A stretch of 64,000 nt of DNA from Enteractinococcus helveticum (GCF_001657475.1 NZ_LXEY01000022.1:248001-312000), one strand, 5' to 3'. Shown: positions 55,645 to 64,000, numbered from the stretch's first letter. The notes: generated from the sequence alone by a model not told the origin. A program made the numbers and translations.

Positions 55645-57237
55645 TCAGCCCAGCATCGTCCCCTCTCCAGAACCGGAGGGTTCGGGATCCGGAAGCCGCA
55701 TCATGCGGAAGGAGTTGGCCAAGCCAACGAGTCCGGCGAGAATTGGAATGAACAGCGCGATCTGTAATGCGATGGGCCGTGCGTCCGTGTTGATGCTGAC
55801 GATCTCATCGTGGATAGCTTCTGGTTGGCCGACGAGCAGTTCTTCGAGTTGAGCATCACTGAGCAGCTGGGCATCTTCTTCCAGTACTTGGGCGACCTGC
55901 TGCTGCTCGTCGGGCGGCAGCACCGTACTGGTGGTCGCCATGCTCGTGAAGATGATCGACAAGGCTGCCAGCATCACACCGCCAGCAAATGCGAGACCGA
56001 ACGATAAACCAAACGACCCGGCAGCTGAGTTCACGCTGGCGGCTTCACTGACTCGCTCGTCCGAGATCGGAGCTAACGTGTAGTTATTCAGTTGCGAGAC
56101 CAACAACCCCAGCCCACCACCCGCGATGATTAGCGGGAACAGGAGCCACCAACCGTTGTCCGCTCGCGGCACGATCGGTACGAGCAACACCAAGCCCGCT
56201 ATCAGCAGCAGGAAGCCCCACCTGATGAGACTAGCCGGGCGCCGTGTCCCGGATTTCTTTCCGGCGAGCATAGCGATCGCAAACATGCTCAGGGAGAGCG
56301 GAGCGATCGTCAACCCCGTGAGCATGGCGTTGTAACCGAGCACCATCTGCAGATAGATCGGCAGCACAATCATGGTGCCGCCGAGGGCAATCTGCTGGAG
56401 CATTTGTCCCGTTGCACCAAACCGGAAGCCCTTCGAACGGAATAAGACCGGGTCCAACAGGGTCGGCTTTTTGCTGCGTTTACGCCGCATGAGCCAGTAG
56501 ATCAACCCGCCCAACCCGACGGCCCCAACAGCCAAGAGCGCGCCCACGGCTTCGCCGCCTTCCTGCCACACCAGAATGCCAAGCACGATTCCGCCCATGC
56601 CTACAATTGACAGCAACGACCCGACGACGTCTAGCGTTCTGGGGCCCTGGAACGGAACGTCGTGTACCAGTTTGATACCGGAGAGCACGACGGCGATGAT
56701 GACAGCCTCGAGCAGGAACGCGATCCGCCACGACAGAAACGTCGTGATAAATCCGCCAAGCAGGGGCCCGACGGCGGCCGCGACCGCAGCGGATGCTCCG
56801 ACCGAGGCGTAGACCCGTTTTTGTGCGTCTCCTTCGAAGTTTCCGTGGATGAGGGACTGCATGGCAGGAAGGAGCAGCGAGGCGCCCAGGCCGCCAATCA
56901 ACGCCCAAAAGATGATGATTGGGAGCAGGGTCTGCGCCAGTGTCATCGACACGGCACCGATGGCATAGCACACCAGCCCGATCACGTAGGCGCGCTTTCT
57001 CCCGACGAGGTCACCGATCTTGCCGCCGATAAGAATAAAAGCGGCAGACACCAGTGCTTCGAGCGCGATTGTGGATTGGAGACCGCTGACTGTTGTGCCG
57101 GTATCCTTCACAACGGCCGAGATCGAGACGTTCATAATCGAAGTATCGACGACGAGCACAAACATCGCCATCGACAGCAGCAACGCGAGTTTGCCGTTGA
57201 ACGCTTCCGTCTGGGTGCCGCTGTTCTGAAAGTTCAT
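55645..57237 (-). CDS. MFS drug transporter, 14-helix DHA2 (EmrB/QacA) type
   Basis: A 530-residue polytopic protein of about 14 helices. Motif A is GKIGDLVGRKRAYV, motif C includes GPLLGGFITTFLSW, and the first helix holds VVDTSIMNVSIS (motif D1) as in EmrB/QacA. It should export multiple hydrophobic compounds with proton exchange. A loop of about 60 hydrophilic residues precedes the last helix. ATG 57237 was chosen; the longer frame to 57291 is basic and has no homologue. No regulator gene is adjacent. Confidence 0.9.
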   Translation of the reverse strand: MNFQNSGTQTEAFNGKLALLLSMAMFVLVVDTSIMNVSISAVVKDTGTTVSGLQSTIALEALVSAAFILIGGKIGDLVGRKRAYVIGLVCYAIGAVSMTLAQTLLPIIIFWALIGGLGASLLLPAMQSLIHGNFEGDAQKRVYASVGASAAVAAAVGPLLGGFITTFLSWRIAFLLEAVIIAVVLSGIKLVHDVPFQGPRTLDVVGSLLSIVGMGGIVLGILVWQEGGEAVGALLAVGAVGLGGLIYWLMRRKRSKKPTLLDPVLFRSKGFRFGATGQMLQQIALGGTMIVLPIYLQMVLGYNAMLTGLTIAPLSLSMFAIAMLAGKKSGTRRPASLIRWGFLLLIAGLVLLVPIVPRADNGWWLLFPLIIAGGGLGLLVSQLNNYTLAPISDERVSEAASVNSAAGSFGLSFGLAFAGGVMLAALSIIFTSMATTSTVLPPDEQQQVAQVLEEDAQLLSDAQLEELLVGQPEAIHDEIVSINTDARPIALQIALFIPILAGLVGLANSFRMMRLPDPEPSGSGEGTMLG

Positions 57238-57779
57238 TGGCGGTCGCCTTCGGGGCTCGCGGCGGTCAGGCTCGTGCCGGACATGCCGCATCCGTCACCT
57301 TTGGGATAACGGATAGGTTTGGCTGAAGCTGTGAGGACGATCGAGCAGAGCCAAAGGTGTTTAACAATGCGCCCGCCGACCCGCTCGCCGGATTGGACTG
57401 CGCAGCCAAAATAGCCGCTGTTGGCCTTGAGCGTTTCAGCACCGACTTCCAGAGCGGCCTCGACATGAAAAGACTGGTCATTCATGCGCTGAAACTCCTT
57501 TATTGCGGCAGGGCCAGGGCATCAGCATCGGACCCCATAATGCATCACGGCGGGTGGTTCGAACGGCACGCGGTGTGCTTTCCACGATCTGCCTTTCAGC
57601 AAATAGACCCCACGCAATAACCATCCGACACCGCGGCGCATGCAGGCATCACCCAATCAGGGTGAAACCCTTTCGGGGCACCACTTTTTGCCTATCTTCC
57701 ACATACCTGCGTCGGGCTCGCGGCCATAAAATGGTCAGTAAGAAACAATGCCGAAAGAGGCTATGAAACCATCCATCAA
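57238..57779. other. About 540 bases without a confident gene
   Basis: Upstream of the drug exporter there are open frames on both strands up to about 90 codons, but none resembles a known family or has a good start. A plausible exporter promoter lies here on the minus strand; I cannot name it. The stretch is directly beside a decayed GNAT gene and may contain more debris. Confidence 0.4.
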
Positions 57780-58176
57780 GTGCATTCACTTGGATACCAC
57801 GGTTCTGCCGATCTTCCTGACGGTCCGACGCTGGGCGTGAGTGCTTCGCATAGTGGTCTGGACATTGGATTAGAACTTGGAGCAGACCGGGAGACGACAT
57901 TGATGGGCCCGGACCGCGGCACAATATGGGCGAGATCTACGTGGTGTGTGTTGATCCGGCATATCAGGGTCATGGGACCGGAGAGCGGCTAATGGATCAC
58001 GCGCACCAAGCAATCCGGCGTGCCGGGATGAGCCTGGTCATGGTCGAGACCGGCGGCGCTCCTGGGTATGCAGCAGCCAGAACTGCCTATGAAGCGCCGG
58101 TTATCAGCGGTGGCCCGTTGTACGGTACTTTAAAGACCTTACCGACTCAATGATCAGTGATTTCTTCGGGGTTTAG
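57780..58176 (+). pseudogene. GNAT acetyltransferase fragment with frameshifts
   Basis: The recognisable core is GEIYVVCVDPAYQGHGTGER plus LMDHAHQAIRRAGMSLVMVETGG, a GNAT acetyl-CoA site. The frame is shifted at about 58093: GAAGC(G)CC joins AYEA to AGYQRWPVVRYFKDL, the usual end, and TAG 58174-58176 closes it. Upstream the frame also holds TAG at 57851 and no start. It is therefore broken at two places at least. Confidence 0.7.
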
Positions 58177-58195
58177 CCCGTTCGAAAAATGACGG

Positions 58196-58222
58196 TAGTG
58201 GTACCATGATGTGGTACCACTA
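58196..58222. promoter_or_regulatory. Palindromic operator of the yefM-yoeB module
   Basis: TAGTGGTACCA-TGATG-TGGTACCACTA is a perfect 11-bp inverted repeat with a 5-base spacer, and each arm contains the small palindrome GGTACC. It lies directly upstream of the antitoxin and is typical of a Phd/YefM operator with two half-sites. Confidence 0.85.
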
Positions 58223-58247
58223 AATGTTCTCTAAGGACGTCCCTCAA

Positions 58248-58502
58248 ATGAAAATGTCAATGAGTGCAAGTGAAGCTCGCAAGACTCTGTATCCCCTCAT
58301 TCAACGGGTCAACGAAGATCAAGACGCTGTTGAAATCGTCTCTCGGCACGGCAACGCTGTCCTGATGTCTGCTGAAGAATACGCCGCGTGGAAAGAGACT
58401 GCATATTTGTTCCAGTCGCCCGAGAACGCTCGCCGCCTTCTCGACTCATACCAGAGGGCTCGTTCCGGACAAACAGAAGAACACCCGCTTGACCGGGAGT
58501 GA
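58248..58502 (+). CDS. yefM: YefM/Phd-type antitoxin
   Basis: An 84-residue antitoxin from ATG 58248: MSMSASEARKTLYPLIQRVN is the Phd/YefM DNA-binding N-terminus, followed by VEIVSRHGNAVLMSAEEYAAW and a C-terminal toxin-binding tail ending EEHPLDRE. It neutralises YoeB and represses its own promoter through the palindrome just upstream. AAGGA lies 10 bases before ATG 58248; ATG 58224 abuts the operator and is a possible but less likely start. yoeB follows after 3 bases. Confidence 0.92.
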   Translation: MKMSMSASEARKTLYPLIQRVNEDQDAVEIVSRHGNAVLMSAEEYAAWKETAYLFQSPENARRLLDSYQRARSGQTEEHPLDRE

Positions 58503-58505
58503 TGA

Positions 58506-58760
58506 GTGCGTTTGGTGTGGGACCGCAATGCGTGGAATGACTACAAGTATTGGCAGACGACTGACCGAAAGATCTTGAGCCGAATTAATGTCCTTATTGA
58601 TGCATGTCTCCGCGAGCCATTTGGGGGAATCGGGAAGCCCGAACAATTGAAGTATGGTGCAGCTGGCGCCTGGTCTCGCAGAATCACTCACGAGCATAGG
58701 CTGGTATATCTCGTAGACGGTAACGACCTCATCATCTTGCAAGATCGTTACCACTATTAG
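58506..58760 (+). CDS. yoeB: YoeB (Txe) mRNA-interferase toxin
   Basis: An 84-residue toxin that matches YoeB end to end: LVWDRNAWNDYKYWQTTDR, GIGKPEQLKYGAAGAWSRRI and the C-terminal LQDRYHY. The catalytic Glu (KPEQLK), Arg (SRRI) and His (RYHY) are all present. YoeB cleaves mRNA in the ribosome A-site. The start is GTG 58506, 3 bases after the antitoxin stop. Both genes are intact. Confidence 0.95.
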   Translation: MRLVWDRNAWNDYKYWQTTDRKILSRINVLIDACLREPFGGIGKPEQLKYGAAGAWSRRITHEHRLVYLVDGNDLIILQDRYHY

Positions 58761-58787
58761 GTCTGTAGACCTGCGCTCACAGAATTT

Positions 58788-59420
58788 TCAACGGCGCTCA
58801 ACGATAGTCCCGTTGTGAGGGATTGACCCGTCGAACTGAATCGGAATGGCATGTGCTTGCGTGATATACCGGCCATCTACTGCATGCAGGTGCAGGTGGG
58901 GTTCTGTACTATTGCCCGAGTTGCCGCAGCGCCCAATCGGTTGGCCAGATGCCACCCGCTGACCGGTGGTCACCTCAGCGCTGCCTTGTTTCAGATGACA
59001 CAGCGCAACGACTGCGGTTCCTGTCCGATACCCCGTCTCGATCAACACGTGATTACCGATCAGCGCAAGCCAACCTTCAGCGGCCCGACGACGCTGGGTC
59101 CGCGCGTAGCCGACCGAAGGGAAACCGCGATATGCATGATGATCAGCCTCGATATCGTGCACGCCGACAACCACGCCGTCGACAGGGGAGAGGACTGGCC
59201 GCCCAAAACCGGTAAACGCCTCGGGGGCTTCAGACCGAAACAAGGAGCCTAAGGTGAACGGCGCAGAGCGACCATCGTCGTCCACAGGCACGAAATCGAT
59301 GGCATAACTGAGCCCAAACAGTGCTGTGCCGTGGCTCGGCACGCGATTTGCGGGGCTATTGCGAACCTGCCACCTGCCATCAAAGGGATAACTGAGATTC
59401 AACGGTGGATTCGGTGCCAT
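58788..59420 (-). CDS. M23-family peptidase-like protein without export signal
   Basis: A 210-residue LytM/M23 fold protein: HGTALFGLSYAID carries the first metal-binding His and Asp, VLSPVDGVVVGVHD follows, and HLHLH is the second metal motif. Typical peptidoglycan endopeptidases have a signal peptide; none is present here, so it may be cytoplasmic or use another route. The start is ATG 59420. It is divergent from a DUF1304 gene. The three metal ligands are present, so it may be active. Confidence 0.8.
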   Translation of the reverse strand: MAPNPPLNLSYPFDGRWQVRNSPANRVPSHGTALFGLSYAIDFVPVDDDGRSAPFTLGSLFRSEAPEAFTGFGRPVLSPVDGVVVGVHDIEADHHAYRGFPSVGYARTQRRRAAEGWLALIGNHVLIETGYRTGTAVVALCHLKQGSAEVTTGQRVASGQPIGRCGNSGNSTEPHLHLHAVDGRYITQAHAIPIQFDGSIPHNGTIVERR

Positions 59421-59642
59421 CTGCGCCTCGATTCTTCCTCGGTGCGTACTGACGATTCCATCCTACGAGCTCCCCCGCTTGGGGCAGTCTCCTATAATTG
59501 AAGCAAGTCTCTATCGCCATATCTGAGGCCCCAAAAGCACCTCACCTTAGTGATCCAGACTGACGGCAACTGAAGTACGCACGCTTCGACGCCATCACAT
59601 ATCCGATGGCCTTTCTGTTGCCAAAGCTACAAGGAAGTCGCA

Positions 59643-60050
59643 ATGGACCCGCTGAATCTCGTGGCTCAAATCGCCGCCATTTTCGGTGCCGTGACACTCA
59701 GCGTGGTAGCTCCCTTCGAAATGTTTTTCTACGCGCGCCCCTTTGCCCGCAAGTTGTTACATGTTGACACAAAAAATGTTGACGACGCCAGGCTGTGGGC
59801 ATTTTGTATCGGTGCTCGAAATCTCATGGCAGCCGCCGGGACAATCATTGGCCTGGTGATGATGTGGACCGGCGATGTGCCTACGGGCGTCGTCATAGTT
59901 ATGACTGCTAGCTGGTACATGTTGCTCTCGGCCATCGCGATGGGAGCGGCAGACCTGTTGGGGTTCTGGAGACCTCGAGGTGGGAGCCTAACCGGGGTGC
60001 TGGGTTCCGGCATTCCACCGCTGGTCGTGCTGATCGCTGCATTGTTTTAG
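59643..60050 (+). CDS. DUF1304 integral membrane protein
   Basis: A 135-residue membrane protein with four hydrophobic helices and the DUF1304 signature FEMFFYARPFARKLLHV and LWAFCIGARNLMAAAG. AAGGAAG lies 5 bases before ATG 59643. It has no characterised role. Single gene between M23 and ArfB genes, convergent with the latter. Confidence 0.9.
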   Translation: MDPLNLVAQIAAIFGAVTLSVVAPFEMFFYARPFARKLLHVDTKNVDDARLWAFCIGARNLMAAAGTIIGLVMMWTGDVPTGVVIVMTASWYMLLSAIAMGAADLLGFWRPRGGSLTGVLGSGIPPLVVLIAALF

Positions 60051-60075
60051 TACCAGACGGCCGTGGCGTCAGTCG

Positions 60076-60516
60076 TTATTCTGGCCGCAGTCGCTGGCGA
60101 TTGCGCTTAATTTCAGAACGCTGCCGTTTGGCTTCAAGACGACGACGCTTTGAACCCCGCGTGGGACGAGTCGGGCGCCGCACCACCTCGGGCATCACGG
60201 CCTCGCGTAATAGGGCAGCCATGCGCTGCCTGGCCGCCTTGCGGTTTTGACGTTGGGACCGGTGTTCGGCTGCATCAATGGTCAGCACGGTGCCAGCAAG
60301 CCTGGCAGCTAACCGGTGCAGGACTCGTTTTCGTTGGACGTCGTCCAGGGCAGTTGTTGTGCCAAGGTCAAGACTGAGTTGTACCCGTGAATCGGCGGTA
60401 TTGACACCTTGGCCGCCGGGCCCAGAGGACCGAGAAAACTGTTCAGTCAGTTCGGCTGCTGGTACCCGGAAGCCTCGAGGTGCGCCGGGTCCTGCTGGTA
60501 CAACCAAATCTTGCAT
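60076..60516 (-). CDS. arfB: Peptidyl-tRNA hydrolase ArfB (release-factor-like, GGQ)
   Basis: A 146-residue protein with the GGQ motif in SRSSGPGGQGVNTADSRV, as in ribosome-rescue factor ArfB. The C-terminal tail is long and very basic (RRPTRPTRGSKRRRLEAKRQ), as required to sense an empty mRNA channel on stalled ribosomes. ATG 60516 was taken; a longer frame to 60621 adds a poorly conserved stretch. It rescues ribosomes that lack a stop codon, which is interesting in a window with many broken genes. Confidence 0.9.
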   Translation of the reverse strand: MQDLVVPAGPGAPRGFRVPAAELTEQFSRSSGPGGQGVNTADSRVQLSLDLGTTTALDDVQRKRVLHRLAARLAGTVLTIDAAEHRSQRQNRKAARQRMAALLREAVMPEVVRRPTRPTRGSKRRRLEAKRQRSEIKRNRQRLRPE

Positions 60517-60635
60517 AGCTTCAGCGTACCTGTGCTCCGCCTGCGGTTGGTTGACCCGATGCCTGCGGTGGCATAGACGTCGACGCCGGCTGGTGGAACA
60601 CTTGAGAGCAGGAAAACTCAAGCTGCGGAGGACCC

Positions 60636-60995
60636 ATGATCAGCGAAAACCATCACGCAATCAGTTACATAGAATTCGGCGTGACAGACCCGCCCGCAAC
60701 CCAGGCATTCTATGAGGAAGCCTTCGGGTGGCAATTCAACGATTACGGGCCGATGTACAGCGGGATTCAAGCTGCCGACGGCGCGTCTGAAGTTGGTGGG
60801 TTGAACCCTAACGCCGAGCCTTCCAACACTGGGCCGTTGGTCCTGATCTTCTCCACCGACCTGGACGCAACGCTTGCGGCAGTCGAAGCCGCAGGTGACA
60901 TCATCGTCGAAGCCCCATATGGGTTTCCCGGTGGCCGTCGATTCGAATTTATGGATCCCAGCGGTAATCGTTTGGGTGTCTATGCTGACCAGTGA
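60636..60995 (+). CDS. VOC (glyoxalase/bleomycin-resistance) family protein
   Basis: A 119-residue VOC fold protein: HAISYIEFGVTDPPATQAFY and EEAFGWQF at the start, then LVLIFSTDLDATLAAVEAAG and GGRRFEFMDPSGNRLGVYAD at the end, including the metal-ligand Glu (FEFMDPSGN). Two VOC modules. GGAGG lies 5 bases before ATG 60636. The next gene begins at once (overlap of the possible GTG 60992), so these form a pair. Confidence 0.88.
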   Translation: MISENHHAISYIEFGVTDPPATQAFYEEAFGWQFNDYGPMYSGIQAADGASEVGGLNPNAEPSNTGPLVLIFSTDLDATLAAVEAAGDIIVEAPYGFPGGRRFEFMDPSGNRLGVYADQ

Positions 60996-61039
60996 GTGAG
61001 GAGCTCGAGAGTAACGACGAGATAGGAGAGGTGAACACG

Positions 61040-61537
61040 ATGGGAGTCAGCAAACGGCACGCTGATCCAACTGCTGGTCGAACTTCACGGCATGTACCGC
61101 CACCTGTACTGGCAGCGGGCGCTCTTGGCGCCCAAGTATTGTTGAGCGAAAAGCACGAGCGAACGAAACGAGCAAAGGCTGCCGGAACGCTCGTTGCAGC
61201 CGGATCGTTGCTGTTAATGGGTGGTGCGGTGATCGAGTTTCAGCCTTACCATACGACCGTCAACCCAAAGACCATGGACACCACCACACTGGTGATTGAG
61301 GGGCCGAATCGGTTCACCCGAAATCCGATGTACCTGGGACTGGCTGGGTTACTGACCGCTCATGCACTGTGGCGACGGTCCTGGTCAGCGCTCATTCCGG
61401 TTGCAGCCTTTGCACTGGTCATAGACCGAACACAGATCCCAGCCGAAGAAACGGTACTCCAACAGCGCTTCGGAGCCGCCTATGAAAGGTATCGGGCGAC
61501 CACTCCGCGGTGGATCGGACTCCCACGGCGCAATTGA
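61040..61537 (+). CDS. Isoprenylcysteine/phospholipid methyltransferase-like membrane protein
   Basis: A 165-residue protein with a basic N-terminus, two or three membrane helices and the C-terminal catalytic segment GPNRFTRNPMYLGLAGLL plus EETVLQQRFGAAYERYRA, the signature of the ICMT/PEMT family. It should methylate a membrane substrate with SAM. ATG 61040 was chosen with AGGAGAGG upstream; GTG 61031 and 60992 are alternatives. Co-transcribed with the VOC gene. Confidence 0.82.
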   Translation: MGVSKRHADPTAGRTSRHVPPPVLAAGALGAQVLLSEKHERTKRAKAAGTLVAAGSLLLMGGAVIEFQPYHTTVNPKTMDTTTLVIEGPNRFTRNPMYLGLAGLLTAHALWRRSWSALIPVAAFALVIDRTQIPAEETVLQQRFGAAYERYRATTPRWIGLPRRN

Positions 61538-61571
61538 ACGGCCAATACGTCCACACCAGGGAACTGAGAGC

Positions 61572-61982
61572 TTAGTTCTCCTGGGTGGACTTTGGGAAAC
61601 GTCGTCCAGTGACTTCATGGGGACGGATCCGAACGAAGCGCTCCTTCTTGCCGGCTTGCCACGGACGCACCTCAACTTCGAAGGAATCGACGGCTTCGTC
61701 AATCGCCCGGAAAGACGTTGCGTGGCCTTTGATCACCACGCTCCAGACCAAACCCGTCAGGGCGTCATAACCATCGGCTTCAAAAGCCACCGCTGCATCG
61801 CTCAACGCGCTGGCCACCTTGGTGCCTTGTGCAGAACGGAAAAGGACGGTGCCCTGATCGACCGCAAAGTTCACTGGGAAAATCTCGGGGTGGTCACCGA
61901 CGATAACGGCCAGCCGTCCCACCTCGGTACTTCGCAATAGCTCCCAGCATTGATTTTCCGACAGCTTCTCAACCGAACTCAT
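61572..61982 (-). CDS. Pyridoxamine 5'-phosphate oxidase-like flavin-binding protein
   Basis: A 136-residue split-barrel protein: CWELLRSTEVGRLAVIVGDH is the family's opening and ALTGLVWSVVIKGHAT the flavin-binding strand, with FVRIRPHEVTGRRF at the end. These bind FMN, F420 or heme. GGAGAG lies 6 bases before ATG 61982. It is divergent from the TMEM175-like gene. The cofactor cannot be chosen from sequence alone. Confidence 0.88.
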   Translation of the reverse strand: MSSVEKLSENQCWELLRSTEVGRLAVIVGDHPEIFPVNFAVDQGTVLFRSAQGTKVASALSDAAVAFEADGYDALTGLVWSVVIKGHATSFRAIDEAVDSFEVEVRPWQAGKKERFVRIRPHEVTGRRFPKSTQEN

Positions 61983-62108
61983 GATCCACTCTCCAGCAGA
62001 CGACAGTACTTCGACTAGCGATTTCCATGCTACAGGCTGGCTGAAAATGACAACATGATCCACCACAGGTCGCTTGTTCAGCTGCCACGCTCCCATTAGT
62101 CTGTGAGC

Positions 62109-62756
62109 ATGACGGCGCCGGTGTACCAGCGAGAAACTTCAAGTTTTGATCGCGTGCTCGGGTTCTTAGACGCGATCTACGCTTTTGCAGTGACTTTGCT
62201 TGTCCTCAATATTGACGTCACCTCGTCAGATGCCTGGAGCAGCATCGAAGCGTTTTTCACCCAGGGGATGGGTGGGCAATTACTGGGTTTTCTGATTAGT
62301 TTCGTCGTCATCGTTGCCTTCTGGCGCCGCAATCATGAGATCCTGGCAGACTTCACCGGGCTGGACTCAACCACCATCACCTGGAATATTGTTGTTGCCG
62401 GTTTGATCATATTCATCCCGTTCACGACGCAAGGCATAAGCGATCCGCACACCGATGAGCTGCCATTGCCAACCGCGGTATATGCCGCCAATATTGCGTT
62501 GGCAGTTATTGCTCATTCGATCATGTTGCAGGTCGCGGCTCGCCGAGGTTTACTCATCAAACCGTTGAATCGCCACCAGTTACGTGCCAGGGCTCTCGAC
62601 TCACTGGGCGCCCCGCTAGTTTTTCTTGTCTCCATCCCGGTTGCATATCTCGCCGATGGCAATACGGCGAAGCTCTGCTGGCTCACGTTGTTGATCGTTG
62701 GGCCACTCGGAGCCCGTCTGGTACGCCGTGTAGACCGCACTCAGGCTTCGGGCTAA
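62109..62756 (+). CDS. TMEM175/DUF1211-type channel-like membrane protein
   Basis: A 215-residue, six-helix membrane protein. The first helix has the DUF1211 pattern RVLGFLDAIYAFAVTLLVLN, where the canonical RxxxFSD selectivity-helix motif reads RVLGFLD. TMEM175-like proteins are potassium channels. TAGTCT ends 6 bases before ATG 62109, with a weak -35 TTGTTC 17 bases upstream, so the mRNA is probably leaderless; GTG 62103 is the other start. Length is as usual for a single bacterial subunit. Confidence 0.82.
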   Translation: MTAPVYQRETSSFDRVLGFLDAIYAFAVTLLVLNIDVTSSDAWSSIEAFFTQGMGGQLLGFLISFVVIVAFWRRNHEILADFTGLDSTTITWNIVVAGLIIFIPFTTQGISDPHTDELPLPTAVYAANIALAVIAHSIMLQVAARRGLLIKPLNRHQLRARALDSLGAPLVFLVSIPVAYLADGNTAKLCWLTLLIVGPLGARLVRRVDRTQASG

Positions 62757-62914
62757 GCACTTTTGACACCTGCATACTCGCTTGATGACAGGCCGACGCG
62801 GTATTCAACGTCTCGTACGACGGATGCTGCACGAGTTGTGAACCGTTTTTGATGACGAAGCCAGGTTCTTCGCCAGTACTCGCCTCTGCTAGCTGAGCGT
62901 GTCATGGTGGAACC

Positions 62915-63421
62915 ATGCAACAACTTTTAGTGATCCACCACGCACCGACCCACAACGTACAGCAGCTGCTTGAGTCAGCGCTGCGAGGGGCCAATCATCC
63001 TGACATCGAGAGCGTGGAAGTCACCTCCGTGCCAGCTTTGGCTTGGGCCCGAGGTGAACAAGATGAGACCGTGATCCAACAAGCTGACGGGTATTTGTTC
63101 ATCACCCCGGCAAACTTCGGATATATGAGCGGTGCACTCAAACACGTATTCGACAGCACCTTCCTGAAAATTGGCGGGTCTCTGAGTGCTGACGGAAGTG
63201 CTAGTGGTAGTGGCAGCGAGGCGCGTCGTCGACTGTATGGTCTCATTGTGCATGGACGATATGACACCACCGGTGCGGTTCGATCTGTGGAAGGAATCGT
63301 TGGTGGTTTAGGGTGGCGCCGTGGCGGTGAAATCTTGGAAGCCCTAGGCGATGTCACACCAGAACATCTCGAAGCAGCTGAAGACCTTGGAGCCACCGTA
63401 GCCATCCAACTCGTGGACTAG
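62915..63421 (+). CDS. Flavodoxin-fold NAD(P)H-dependent reductase
   Basis: A 168-residue flavodoxin-like protein: QLLVIHHAPTHNVQQLLESA opens the FMN site, followed by DGYLFITPANFGYMSGALKHVFDS and LYGLIVHGRYDTTGAV. It resembles NADPH-dependent FMN reductase family proteins. The phosphate loop is atypical (HHAPTHN). ATG 62915 has no obvious binding site. Single gene. Confidence 0.85.
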   Translation: MQQLLVIHHAPTHNVQQLLESALRGANHPDIESVEVTSVPALAWARGEQDETVIQQADGYLFITPANFGYMSGALKHVFDSTFLKIGGSLSADGSASGSGSEARRRLYGLIVHGRYDTTGAVRSVEGIVGGLGWRRGGEILEALGDVTPEHLEAAEDLGATVAIQLVD

Positions 63422-63578
63422 TTATCTATCGGAAAACGTCTATATATCGGTTCTTTGCTCCGTGCCTCAGAGCAGGGCGAGATCGAGGCTTATATCGACG
63501 ATAAACGGTCAAGAAACGCGCTGTTGTCTATACACTTGGCTCCACACACCGACTCGTTAGCCTTGAGGGGCGGCAGCT

Positions 63579-64000
63579 ATGGGCATGCTGAATTATGCTG
63601 CGACCATTTCTCTTGATGGATACGTGGCCAATAGCAACGCAGATTTTCAATGGGCGGCTCCCAGCGACGAAGTGCTTGCACATCATCTACAACGCATGCA
63701 TCAAGTGACCACCCAAATACTTGGACGCCGAGTATATGGACTCATGAAGCATTGGTCCACGGTTTGTGAGCAAGCTGCGCACTCCACAGCAGCGACCGAA
63801 TTCGCTCAGCGTTGGGTAGCTATAGACAAGATCGTCGTTTCCAATACCCTCTCCAAGGTCGACTTTTCAGCCAACGGGAGCCGGTTAGTTCGCGAGCTGA
63901 CTCTGAGCGATATACGCCATATGGTGGCAAGAAGCCACGGTGTCACCCAGATCTTCGGGCCCACCACAGCAGCCGAAGCGCTTCGCACGGGAATGGTTGA
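63579..64000 (+). CDS. Dihydrofolate-reductase-like protein (RibD C-terminal family), partial
   Basis: ATG 63579 opens a frame to the window end (140 codons). LNYAATISLDGYVANSNADF is the usual start of the RibD-C/DHFR-like family, with DKIVVSNTLSKV and GVTQIFGPTTAAEALRTG typical of the NADPH site. GAGGGG lies 8 bases upstream. The last part of the gene is outside the window. These are NADPH-dependent reductases of unknown substrate. Confidence 0.85.
   Translation, partial: MGMLNYAATISLDGYVANSNADFQWAAPSDEVLAHHLQRMHQVTTQILGRRVYGLMKHWSTVCEQAAHSTAATEFAQRWVAIDKIVVSNTLSKVDFSANGSRLVRELTLSDIRHMVARSHGVTQIFGPTTAAEALRTGMV

Noticed and set aside
56662..57309. Plus-strand frame of 215 codons opposite the DHA2 exporter
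   Set aside because: Composition is that of an antisense shadow, very rich in Arg, Asp and Gln, without any fold; the exporter on the other strand is clear.
57234..57620. Open frames on both strands between the exporter and the GNAT fragment
   Set aside because: None has a recognisable domain or a good start; composition does not clearly indicate coding.

Overview
The window looks like a chromosomal segment of a moderately high-GC actinobacterium, most plausibly a member of the Micrococcaceae (order Micrococcales). This rests on the gene families and order (guaB - guaB3 - SURF1 - DUF3817 - guaA - large helicase-like protein, a THUMP-like methyltransferase, a Cpe/LpqF-type lipoprotein), frequent GTG/TTG starts, CIRCE-type control of groESL and many genes that seem to have leaderless promoters. 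The genus is an inference. No rRNA, tRNA, CRISPR array, complete insertion sequence or prophage is visible.

Layout. 1-4.4 kb: universal stress protein, methyltransferase, and a marR-MFS pair with a palindromic promoter. 4.4-6.6 kb: groES-groEL behind two CIRCE elements. 6.6-9.2 kb: three broken genes, namely a class-A-beta-lactamase-like lipoprotein with an internal TGA, a short-chain dehydrogenase with an internal TAG, and an SDR stub. 9.3-14 kb: the glycine cleavage operon gcvP-gcvT-gcvH behind a tandem glycine riboswitch. 14-20 kb: guanine nucleotide synthesis (guaB, guaB3, guaA) interleaved with SURF1 and DUF3817 membrane proteins. 20-24.3 kb: a very large degenerate SF1-helicase-like protein and a small basic protein. 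24-32 kb: folate cycloligase, GNAT, membrane protein, phosphotransferase, TPR protein, NUDIX, lipoprotein and an AlaA-like aminotransferase. 32-37.5 kb: an ECF sigma/anti-sigma/secreted lipoprotein cluster whose sigma gene is interrupted, then xseA-xseB and membrane proteins. 37.5-47.5 kb: rmuC, SDR, thioredoxin, CopB-type metal ATPase, a LysR/flavoprotein divergon and ychF. 47.4-64 kb: an accessory-like stretch with two toxin-antitoxin modules (higBA, yefM-yoeB), an MFS drug exporter, several small enzymes and at least three decayed genes; the last gene runs off the window.

The most striking observation is guaA. Its ATP-pyrophosphatase and dimerisation domains look complete, but the N-terminal glutamine amidotransferase domain keeps its length while losing the whole catalytic triad (Cys to Gly90, His to Asn178, Glu to Ala180) and the oxyanion-loop motif. 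As written it should be an ammonia-dependent GMP synthetase, or depend on a separate glutaminase. It lies just downstream of the ammonia-releasing glycine cleavage operon. The next gene is a second case of a preserved but degenerate enzyme: a 1304-residue helicase-like protein whose Walker A lysine is Gln.

A second theme is gene decay. In-frame nonsense codons or frameshifts break an lpqF-like gene, an SDR, an ECF sigma factor, a glycerophosphodiesterase, a GNAT and a small membrane protein, while every housekeeping gene in the window is intact.
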